Part shown: positions 1 to 7,975 of the stretch, in pieces | How the letters are laid out: each line of letters begins with the position of its first letter | Position numbering within the stretch: the first letter of the stretch is position 1 | Assembly (NCBI GenBank): GCA_965178125.1 | Contig: OZ237735.1 | Location: forward strand, 868,001-932,000 | Source of the DNA: Bilabrum cf. latius | Lineage: Eukaryota > Bigyra: Bicosoecida > Bigyra > Bicosoecida | DNA: 64,000 bases | Direction: 5' to 3' | Program-made: the position numbers and the translations under genes | Notes under the pieces: model-generated | Told to the model about the DNA's origin: nothing | What the model saw: the letters and a program-made list of their open reading frames with translations, nothing else | The model's database searches: none

Positions 1-74
1 AGGCTCAAGTTTTGGCCTCACAGGCCTATCTGCTCTTCTACAGACGCGTGGACCCAAAATCGCCAAAAGATTGA
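1..74 (+). CDS. C-terminal end of a ubiquitin-specific protease (USP/UCH family), 5' part outside window
   Basis: Reading from base 3, the last 23 codons give ...SQAYLLFYRRVDPKSPKD followed by TGA at 72-74. The AYLLFYRR string matches the closing beta-strand of USP-type (peptidase C19) deubiquitinases, where an 'AY-hydrophobic-LFY-R' motif normally lies near the end of the catalytic domain, shortly after the catalytic His and Asn/Asp. These enzymes remove ubiquitin from proteins in cytosol or nucleus. The catalytic residues are outside the window, so activity cannot be judged. The gene ends 122 bp before the SET gene on the same strand. The stop is informative: it indicates that TGA still terminates here while TAG does not. 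The call rests on one short motif, so family is likely but subtype is unknown. Confidence 0.7.
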   Translation, partial: AQVLASQAYLLFYRRVDPKSPKD

Positions 75-196
75 TGGCGGCAGGGCGTGGAGAGGTCTGG
101 TATCGCATCAATCGACAGGCAGCTCTTAGTAAAGCGGTTTCATATTTGGGCTCGGCTGCTGGTGTTCCTTCTTCCGGTTTGAGTTGATGCACGCAA

Positions 197-2350
197 ATGG
201 TATCACACGACGATTTGACTGCGACTATGGATGATAGCACCGACAGAAGCGCCAAAATAACAAAGTTCTTCAACAACTTGACTGCTTCAGTTGACGCTCA
301 GGTCGTGCAAACGCTGGAGAGAGGCAACGAACTGCAGGCAACACGGCAGATTGATTAGGGCACGGTAGTATTCACTGAAGGACCAATTGCTGCGCACCAA
401 CACCAGGCTAATTCGTGGTCTGTGTAGTGCTGTAAACTGTGCTTGGGCCCACTGGGATCCGCAGCATCGCAGGTGCGTCAGGCTTGCAGTGTAACGGGCC
501 CGGCAGACTTAATCACGTCGCTTGGGGCCATAGTTGATAAAGATGCAGCTGCTACTGGCACCTCGGATAGCGAGGAAGAAGACGAAGTATGTGGGTTCTG
601 CATTAGCGCGTAGGATGCAGAGCTTGCAGTCGAAGAGGCACAATCGGCGGTACGCTAGGCTGCAACAGAAGCTGAACATGATGCGACCGGGATTCCTGCA
701 GCTGCAAGTGGGAGCTCCGAATCTCCACCAGTTGCATTCGCTCCAATCGATCTGAAAGTAGCTGTTAGTGCGTGCACTTGGCCCTGCGTGACGTCCGACT
801 CGTCTGGTTACTGGCAATTCTGCAGCCAGAGCTGTCGCGATGAAGCCATGCGTTCGATGCTGTTCGTTTTGGACTACGATTTTATGTAGGACGTGGCAGC
901 GGGATCAGCCGCGCTAATTCTCGATTCAAGCAGTCACAGTGTGGTTTGCGGTGTTGGTGCAGGCCGGATGGGTGGGCACGAGGCAAGCACAGTAGCAGCA
1001 GCAGCAGCGGGGGGTGCCGGCGAGAGCACCGATGAACTAGTAGTCCGCGCAGACCCAGAATCTGGAAGCTCACCTTCGGTAGCAACAAGCGCAAGCGACC
1101 TCACTAAATTCGATGGATCTATGGGATCGGCTGCGCTAAGTGGGGCCCGGCTTGTCGTCGCACGGGCCGCAGTCGGGGAGGGCAGCGAGGCGGTTGCGGA
1201 GGCAGCCGATGAGCTGGATGACATGCAGCGGGAGGTGATGGAATCCGCAGGGATGGCAGCTAGATGCTACTCACACATGTTAGCACTTTTGTGCGACTCG
1301 GTTGATGCCGCCGCCGCCGCAGCAGCAGCAGCAGCAGATCTGGTCTCACCAGCGAAAGACATTTCGATCAAGAGCCAGGGCGAGCGACCCGACAGCACCG
1401 CCAGCATCGCCGAATCATCGGGTTGCGCCGGAAAATCAGGAGCAGGAGCAGCCAGCGCGCTCGCAATTGTATCAAAATGCCTACTAGAAGCAGCTGCGCC
1501 GCTGCAAGACCATCTCCACGGTACCGCTATCGAGACTGTCATGAGCTGGCAGTGGCAGACCGAGGACGCCGATGCCGCACCAGCGGCCTCGAAAAGCGCA
1601 GCCGTGCGTGATGGATTGCATGAAGAATCACCGGATACGATGCAGCTATGCGATATCCTGTCTCGAGCGTTCTTGCCGCTTTTCTTGGCCGCATTTAGGG
1701 TGCTGCCACTATCGTCAGGAGCAGATGTGCAAACGGCCACGAAGCAGCTAGTCGAGGAGCGTTTCTTTTCTCCGCCCGCGGTGTCTCGGCTGCTCGGGGT
1801 GCTTGAACTTAACGGGATCGAGGTGGCAATCGATACTCCAGGAGCACTCGTCGGCAGAATGGTTCTGACCGGGGCGGCACGAGGGGGGAAATCTTGCCGA
1901 GTTCTGCATGAAGCGCTCGAGAGGACGGATGGGGCGCGCCAGGTGCTTGGAGCAAGCGCTAGCCCCGAAGGCGAAGCGCCGAGCGGGCATTCAGGCATGG
2001 CACCCAGATCAGTACCACCAGTCCGTGGCGTTGCTCTGTACTCTCTCGTCTCCCTGATGAATCATTCGTGCGAGCCTTGCGCAGTGGTGGATTACCCGCA
2101 CGGCAACTTCACGGCTGAGGTGAGGGCCACACGAAGTATCCGCCCCGGGTCACCGATCACGATCGCCTATGACTCAGCTGAAGGGGGTTGTTCTGCCAGA
2201 AGAAGGGCATTGCTTAGGTACGGGTTTGTGTGCCAGTGCAGTGCCTGCCTCAGGGAAGAAGCAGGGCCGGGTGCCGACAGCGATCTGACAGCTCGTGTGA
2301 GTCGCACAGCAGGGAATGGGCCGGCCACGGCAAGCTCGGGAGGAATGTAA
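197..2350 (+). CDS. SET-domain protein, ATXR2/SMYD-like lysine methyltransferase, with five in-frame TAG codons
   Basis: 717 codons from ATG 197 to TAA 2348-2350, with TAG at residues 54, 77, 139, 154 and 231 (356, 425, 611, 656, 887) and no internal TAA or TGA. An in-frame TGA at 185 limits the start. Order of parts: an N-terminal SET strand (GTVVFTEGP, 55-63); a cysteine-rich zinc module with CCKLC (78-82), CGFC (132-135), CTWPC (193-197) and FCSQSC (208-213); a long Ala/Ser/Glu-rich insert including ten Ala at 371-380; the SET core NHSCEP (622-627) and IAYDS (656-660); a post-SET CQCSAC (679-684). This split-SET, MYND-like layout is that of plant ATXR2 and animal SMYD5, which use S-adenosylmethionine to methylate lysine on histones or other proteins. 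It is longer than those relatives because of the insert. Read with TAG as stop, only residues 233-717 survive and the zinc module is lost. Substrate unknown. Confidence 0.88.
1307..1336 (+). repeat. GCC/GCA trinucleotide run coding ten alanines
   Basis: Four GCC followed by six GCA codons lie in the low-complexity insert of the SET protein (residues 371-380). This is a coding microsatellite and is likely length-variable. Nothing suggests a catalytic role. Confidence 0.85.
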
Positions 2351-2356
2351 CCCAAC

Positions 2357-2375
2357 GCAGCAACCTTTTTGCTGC
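2357..2375. other. Perfect 7-bp inverted repeat just after the SET gene stop
   Basis: GCAGCAA (2357-2363) and TTGCTGC (2369-2375) are perfect complements around a 5-nt loop. The element starts 7 nt after the TAA of the SET gene. It is a candidate RNA 3'-end hairpin in a 244-bp gap between two convergent genes. The fold is seen in the sequence; the role is inferred. Confidence 0.5.
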
Positions 2376-2392
2376 TTGAACCAATGCAGTGC

Positions 2393-2408
2393 TTGGATTC
2401 TAATCCAA
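2393..2408. other. Perfect 7-bp inverted repeat with 2-nt centre
   Basis: TTGGATT (2393-2399) and AATCCAA (2402-2408) flank a CT centre. It is the second inverted repeat in the convergent gap 2351-2594. A 2-nt RNA loop is too tight, so the innermost pair would open. It could act on either strand or be chance. Confidence 0.4.
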
Positions 2409-2463
2409 TGTTTGCGCATTTAAAATCAAATCCGATCATGGCACACAACAATCTAAGGAAGGT

Positions 2464-2480
2464 AGTACTCGCCAAGTACT
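2464..2480. other. AGTACT inverted/direct repeat with 5-nt loop
   Basis: AGTACT is self-complementary and occurs at 2464-2469 and 2475-2480, so the pair can form a 6-bp stem with a 5-nt loop. It is the third such element in the same short convergent gap, 115-131 nt downstream of the stop of the minus-strand gene ending at 2595. No other feature was recognised in 2351-2594. Confidence 0.35.
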
Positions 2481-2594
2481 TTGAGCTAGATCTACCCCAC
2501 CCCGGGCAGCTGCTTGCACGCAGTCCATCCTATTCAGCATCTTTGTGTCATCAAGACAGCTAGGGGTGCCCGCCCTGCCACAACCTTCTTTCAG

Positions 2595-4262
2595 TTATTG
2601 AGACAGCGTGGCCGTGAGAAACTCGATTTCCTCTGCGGTATCTGCGTTGCTGTACGGGAAGAGGGCAGTCGCACCTGGGTGTCGCTGTCGAAATCGTCTC
2701 CGCACACTACCCGCGGCCAGCACCCTGGACCTACTTGAGGCTGCCTAGGAGACTGTCTGCTGCAGACCTCCACTGGCGGCCGAAATCGATCGTTTGAGCT
2801 TGACGATCGCATCTCGCGCCGACGTGGCAGGTTCCGTCGGAGACCCGGATGTGGCGCGCAGGCGTTGGGCCACCAACCCAGCGGCCACTACATCGGGGAG
2901 CACACCGCTCGCGGCCAGATCCACAAGCTCGTCGATGGTAGCGCTGCTGAAGGCTGCAGCTCCAGCTGCGGCCTAACGACTGCCGATCGCTTTACGATTC
3001 AGATGCTAGTGCCCATTGCTGCTTGGCCGTCTTCTCTGCTGCTCCATGGCGATCGATGCAGGGACAGGGCCAGCTAGGGTTGTTCGAAACGCACGATTGC
3101 TCCGTCGAGACGCACGCGTACTCCATACTGGAAATCTCGATCTAACGGCTGCAGAGGCCCCGCCGTTACTGGGCTGCGAGTGGTGGGAGGCGCGGCTCGT
3201 CTCAGCTGGCAGCGGCAGCGGGGGGAGCATGTGGTCAAACCGCGAATGGCTGCCACTAGGACACGTGAATGCGGCGTGATCGACATCCTAGGAACCCTTG
3301 CGCGATCGTGCCCGGGTCGACAACTCCTCTGCATCGCCCTCTGCCTCCCCACCACCACTCCTAGCCTCGCTGCGACTCACATCGAGATCGAGCAGCAGCG
3401 AGCGGCTGGGCGGTCTGCCCGATGACACCCCAGGCAGTGGCTTTGCCCAGCAGTTACCCGTAGAATTTGGCGAATACATACTCATGGGGCTCTTGGAGTC
3501 GCTGTGGACATGCTGGACTTCGCTTGGCGATTGCGCTGTCGCTCGCGATAGGCCAAGGCTAGCATCAAACCCGCTGGAAAGGTCGGTATTCAAGCTCGAT
3601 CCCGGCAGAGGCCGCCTTATTTCTAGTCGAGCGACGAGTGGTTGTACCGGTACGTGCGGCACCTTCCGACGACCTAACCCTATTTTTTCGGAATGGGATA
3701 GGTCAGCTGTCGAGGATCTGTCGTCGCCCGCTTGATCAACAACACTTGATCCGTCCGGCATGACCTTCCGCTTTGGCCATCTACGGTACGTAACAGGGCC
3801 CTTCGAATACCCTAAGACAGGCTTTCGTCGCAACTCAGGTGTGAATGCCCTCACGCTTGGGCGCAGGAGCCTAACCGCTGGGCTCTAATCCAATGGGCTT
3901 GGTCCATGCATTGGTGGCAAAATCCCAACGGGGGAAGCATCGGATCCTATGCCGATTTTCCGAATTGGAGACGTCCTCACCAGAAAGTGATCAGATCTCA
4001 GCGGTGGTGGATGTCCGAAGGCGCTCGAGGTCGTGTAGATAGGACCAGGAGATGAAGAGCCTCTCGAGTGCAAGTTGGCGTGGTCCTTGCTAATGAAACG
4101 GTCTGCAGCATAGAGTTTAGATACTTGGAGCGCGAAAGGGCTGACACCTAAGGCGGAATCTGGAAAGGGAGTAGTCTAGAGACCAGAGAGACTCACTCGG
4201 TTGATCAGAGTCGAAACGCTGCCCGCTGGGAGAAAACCGCACGGATCGGGCCGGCTGTCCAT
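2595..4262 (-). CDS. Unrecognised 555-residue Ser/Arg-rich protein, six in-frame TAG codons
   Basis: On the minus strand the frame from ATG 4262-4260 to TAA 2597-2595 is free of TAA and TGA for 555 codons and contains TAG at residues 29, 126, 325, 419, 430 and 506 (lowest coordinates 4176, 3885, 3288, 3006, 2973, 2745). The frame is open back to a TGA at 4515-4517, but 4262 is the first ATG. I do not recognise a family. The middle (residues about 137-324) is hydrophilic and rich in Ser, Arg, Pro and Asp, as in disordered regions. The C-terminal 130 residues look folded: a helical stretch with TIDELVDLAASG and then AEEIEFLTATLS at the end. That last string loosely resembles the final helix of class-V aminotransferases, but nothing else supports this. 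No signal peptide or membrane segment is obvious. It is convergent with the SET gene, 244 bp apart. Support is the long open frame under the recoded TAG, not homology. Confidence 0.62.
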
Positions 4263-4730
4263 GCATGTTGACAGAAAACTTGGTATAAGTTCGTGATAGG
4301 CTTCTTGATTGGGAGCAAAACGAAATACAAAAAAAAGAGGTTGATTTGGCACGCAACAATTGAGACAAAACGAGCCAGGAGCTACACGCCTTCTTGTAGT
4401 CAGGCGCTGGCTACATTTTGGCAAGACAATGATGGCAACATTTGACACCGAGGAATAGCCTGCTAGGACAATTGTAGTGCAATCTCGCTCGGCTGTGCCA
4501 TGGTATTGGCCACGTCACGGCCCTCCCACACAAGGTCCCCTGCGGCCGCTGGCTTTATTGCTTGAACCCGAAGCCGTGATCTTCACAATAAGAGAGCAGC
4601 GATTCGCCCGCCTCTTCCATAAGGCTGCCCCCTCGCCGATTAGCTGCAAACCGCTATACTAGCACTCGTGTGGCAGAGGCACATATTCCTCCATCTGCGC
4701 ACTGGCAGCTCAGTCTAGACTGACGACCCC
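4263..4730. other. Intergenic stretch between two minus-strand genes
   Basis: These 468 bp lie upstream of the gene starting at 4262 and downstream of the gene ending at 4731. They hold the palindrome at 4710-4723 and an A8 run near 4329. No RNA gene or homologous coding segment was recognised. The frame of the gene below stays open to 4515 without an ATG, so a non-ATG start or an unspliced 5' exon cannot be excluded. Confidence 0.5.
4710..4723. other. Perfect 14-bp palindrome just past a minus-strand stop codon
   Basis: TCAGTCTAGACTGA equals its own reverse complement. It begins 7 nt downstream of the TGA (4733-4731) of the minus-strand gene. As with the element at 2357-2375, it sits immediately after a stop codon, which suggests an RNA 3'-end or termination signal (inferred). 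Confidence 0.5.
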
Positions 4731-5582
4731 TCAAGATTGCAGTCCTCGCTATGCAGTGATACAGTGCACATCTATCCAGGGAATCCGTGATTCCTCCGAG
4801 GCAATCCCCAGTTCGCGCACCGCTGCCTCTGTTGACTCTGCGTCGGCAGTCGAGGGGAGTCGCAGGGACGGAGAGCAGCTGCTCAGGCATCGGGCAGCAT
4901 GCAAAGGCGAAATGCCGGCGTCGAATGCTCGCTATCGAAATTTTCGGTGCATCATGGGAGAAAATCCGCGTTTCGCCAGGCCGTTCCCGAGGCTCCCGTA
5001 GAGGGCATCCAAAAACTTGGTGGGCTCCAGCGCGAGCTCCGAGTCTCCTGTATCGCTGTCCAGCTGGGGGTGAATTGCCCCGACAGAAAATGAATCTGAG
5101 TCAGGTGGGAGCCTTGCCTGCAGCAGGCAAACGCTGCCCACTTCCTAATCCACTGCACCAGCTAAAGTCTCTGTGAGCATGTCGCTATAGTGCGCAGGTT
5201 GTAGCAACCTGAACGCCTGGGACACCACAGCAACATGATAGGGCTACCCGGTAGTTGATTCCCGCAAGTCTCGCAATAGCTGCTCTGCGGAGCATGAAAG
5301 CGTATCACCCACTGACGTGCATTCCACCGAATCACCAATTTCTCGCTTGATTGCCCAATGTAGCGTTCCTGATCCGGGTCCTACTGTGATTACACGCGGA
5401 AGCCCCCCTTGGGAAACTATCCCATTGTTTTGTCCTGGAAGCAGGGCAAACCTACGCAGCATAGCTCGAACCGGGCTTGCCCCCCATTCGATCTGAACAG
5501 TAGTCGAGGTGCTCGTCGATTTCGATCTGATTAGCCGCCGCGTCACGGATTGACAAGAATGTGATCTAAAACGGCCAATCAT
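4731..5582 (-). CDS. Unrecognised 283-residue protein, four in-frame TAG codons, TGA stop
   Basis: Minus-strand frame from ATG 5582-5580 to TGA 4733-4731, with TAG at residues 113, 146, 217 and 278 (lowest coordinates 5244, 5145, 4932, 4749) and no other stop. The upstream in-frame TAA at 5675-5673 and the absence of another ATG fix the start. No family is recognised. The N-terminus is basic (MIGRFRSHSCQ..., several Arg). A mixed hydrophobic middle contains LPRVITVGPGSGTLHWAIKR. Near residue 218 FDAGISPLHAARCL has the look of an ankyrin-repeat start (D-x-G-x-[ST]-P-L-H-x-A), but only this one copy is visible. There are no clear membrane segments. It is divergent from the SulP gene with 193 bp between starts. 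The frame is shorter than that of the neighbouring unknown gene, so evidence for coding is weaker. Confidence 0.5.
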
Positions 5583-5775
5583 GAGCTGAAATGAGACGTG
5601 ATCACTGCAGGTGGTCGCCTAAGGGAATAACTTTGCTGCGGCAGAATGTAGGGTGATGTTATCGGTATCGTTTTAGCTCCGGATTTTCTGTACCCAACTG
5701 TTCCAAAATGTTTGCAACGGCAATACTATCCATCTGTGAAGGTCGTGTCAATTATTTCTTTGCCAAGCAGTCGAC
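5583..5775. promoter_or_regulatory. Divergent intergenic region, presumed shared promoter space
   Basis: 193 bp separate the start codons of the minus-strand gene (5582) and the SulP gene (5776). Two promoters must lie here or in the 5' ends of the genes. No convincing TATA box or repeated motif was found. It is somewhat AT-richer than the flanking genes. The SulP ATG has a good eukaryotic context (G at -3, G at +4). Confidence 0.4.
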
Positions 5776-7788
5776 ATGGATGATAATGGGACGAATATGA
5801 GAGAAATTGAGCTGGAAGAATAGCCGTCTAGCTCGATTCGGTCAGATGCAAAGTCAGCTTCGGGCAATGTCGCACAAGCCGGTGAATCAATTGCAAGCAA
5901 ATCCGAGTCTGAAAAAGGTGCGTCGATTGATTCAGCTGGAGCCCCGAGGGCTTAGGGATCGGGAGTTTACGATGAAGAAGGCCGCGAGCTGATAGTAGAA
6001 GAGAGCAGTTCACCTGATGACCTCGAATAGGAAGACCTGCCAGAAACTTTGCGCGGAGAACCTGAGTGCGCATGTGGCGTGAAGTATGCCACGAAAGGGT
6101 ATCACTTAATGTTCTATCCGTTCGTCCACTACGTGAACGACTATCCGCAGCTGATCAAGGAGTGCCTTGCCGGGCTCTCTGTCGCCTTTGCGCAACTCAG
6201 CGATTCGATCGCTTTCTCTTTCATTGCTGGGGTGCCACCTGAGCAGGGCCTTCATGCTGCGTGGATCATTGGCTTAACAATGGGACTGCTGGGGTCGCGG
6301 CCAGGCATGATCAACGGGGCGACGGGCGTGCGAGCAGCGGTCATCGCACCGTATGTGGAGCAATACGGGGTCAGCTTTCTCTTCTACATCGTGGTGGCTA
6401 TCTCGATTTTCCAGTTTCTAGCTTCGTTCTTATCGCTGGCAAGGCTGGTCCGAATGGTGCCTCGTACCGTCATGGTCGGCTTCGTGTGCGGGCTTGCCAT
6501 CATCCTGGCGCTGGGGCAGCAGCTCGCGTTCAAGTACCCCGGGGAGGACAGGTGGAGGGACACGACGACCAGCCTCTGGATGCTGTTCGTGGCGACTTGT
6601 ACAGTTCTTGCTGCGGTGTTCGTGCCGATGATTCCGTATGCAGGCAAGGTCTTCCCGCCCTCCATGTGGGGAATTATCGCTGCCGTGGTGGTCGAGTTCG
6701 GCATAGTGCGCACGAGCGGGTACAGCACGCCCGCCATCGGAGATGTCGCGGACGCAGGCGGCAGCCTGCCAACTTTGTTCTTCCTGGACGATCGTTACGA
6801 CATCCCTCCCCTCAACTGGGAAGCCGTGCAGCAAGCAATCGTGCCTGCCTTTCTGGCTGCAGCCGCCGGAATGGTCGAAGCTGTCATGACCATGGAAGTG
6901 GTAAACGATCTAACGGAGACGGACAACCCGTATCCGGACCAGCAGCTGCTGTCACTTGGTATCGGCAACTTCCTGGCCGGGATGCTGGGAACAATGGGCG
7001 GGGGTGCAACCATCGGTCCCAGCATCATCAACTGCACCAACGGTGCCAATGGGCAGTACCGCCTGTCAGCCATTGTAGCTGCCGTGTTCATGCTCGTGAT
7101 CATCCTGGCGGCGAGCCCGCTCATTTCTGTGATTCCCACGGCGTCTTTGGTCGGCATTATGGCGGTGGTCTGCTTCCACACGTTCGAGTGGAGCGCGATT
7201 CCGGTGGTATTCTTCTCTCTCCTGCCGCAATCGTGGCGGGAGCACGAGTGGCTCGGAGGTCACGGGGTCAGGAAGATCAACAGGATGGAAGCAGTCGTCA
7301 TCATTGTCGTGACGGCGGTAACCGTCATCGCAGATCTATTCACCGCGGTGGCCGTAGGGGTTGCACTCACGGCTTGCGAGTACGCCTGGAGGGAAGGAGC
7401 CAGCCTCGCGGTTACCTCCAGGAAGGTCAGGGACGCCGATGGCAAGGTAGTCAGAGTGTACAGGCTGAATGGCCCGCTCTTCTTTGCATCAGCTATGGGG
7501 TTCATCAAGAAATTCGATCCGAAGCGGGACCCGGACGAAGTAGAGGTGCACTTTTAGGAGTCGCAGCTGCACGACTACTCTGGCATGCACGCGTTGAACG
7601 TGATCGGGGAGAAGTACAGGAAAGAAAAAAAGCACGTTCGCGTCCGTCACCTGTGCATACAGAGTGAGAGAAGGCTGCGAAAGGCCGATGCACTCGCGGA
7701 ATTTTTTTCGTACAAGCCCGAAGGAGTTGCTGAGGAGCTGTAGGACCCGGACCATCTCAACAGGGAGTCGACTAGCGTTCTTGTGTAA
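5776..7788 (+). CDS. SulP (SLC26) family anion transporter with C-terminal STAS domain, five in-frame TAG codons
   Basis: 670 codons from ATG 5776 to TAA 7786-7788, with TAG at residues 16, 60, 85, 594 and 656 (5821, 5953, 6028, 7555, 7741). Residues 1-100 are an acidic, Ser-rich cytoplasmic tail. Residues about 105-545 are the polytopic transport domain: first helix near 134 (LSVAFAQLSDSIAFSFIAGV), the SulP signature PRTVMVGFVCGLAIILALGQ from 229, and the conserved SIINCTNGANGQYRLSAIVA block from 416. Residues about 555-650 are the STAS domain, whose core strand and loop read EVHF-TAG-ESQLHDYSGMHAL, with the usual D-x-S-G. SulP proteins move sulfate, bicarbonate, chloride or similar anions across membranes, with STAS regulating them. 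The substrate cannot be read from sequence. The codon at 594 cuts the STAS domain mid-strand if TAG is a stop, yet homology to the family continues directly after it in the same frame. This is the clearest homology evidence for TAG as sense. Confidence 0.93.
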
Positions 7789-7867
7789 GGTTGGTAAGAT
7801 TGCTAGGAGTGACTATTTATATTAATCGGTGTGTTACTTTATGAAAAGATATGTGTTAATGAATTCA

Positions 7868-7887
7868 ATGCATGCATGCATGCATGC
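7868..7887. repeat. (ATGC)5 tetranucleotide repeat, self-complementary
   Basis: Five exact ATGC copies lie in the 187-bp gap between the convergent SulP and giant genes, within an AT-rich stretch. Because GCAT repeats are self-complementary, the run can fold on either strand. It may serve as a 3'-end hairpin for both genes or simply be a microsatellite. Nothing else was recognised in 7789-7975. Confidence 0.7.
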
Positions 7888-7975
7888 AAAAATTGCAGTG
7901 CATTGCCTTGTGCCCACTTCTGCCTGGAACAAGGCCAAGCCGCACTCCTTAGTGAAGCACCCGTCTACTTGCTCT

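Noticed and set aside
1-196. TGA as an additional sense codon
   Set aside because: The USP C-terminus ends at TGA (72-74) at the expected distance after its last motif, the 283-residue gene also ends at TGA, and no gene here has an internal TGA.
3298-3735. Plus-strand 145-residue open frame
   Set aside because: Antisense to the 555-residue minus-strand frame and not extended by reading TAG as sense in a way that adds motifs.
4787-5176. Plus-strand 129-residue open frame
   Set aside because: Basic, low-complexity translation with no recognisable feature. It lies opposite the longer minus-strand frame that stays open through four TAGs.
6261-7667. A 468-residue plus-strand open frame overlapping the SulP gene
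   Set aside because: Frame-shifted shadow rich in Arg, Gly and His with no membrane segments. The true frame has the SulP motifs.
197-7788. Pseudogenes broken by nonsense mutations
   Set aside because: Random decay would yield TAA and TGA as well as TAG, and frameshifts. Only TAG is seen, and frames and motifs are intact on both sides.
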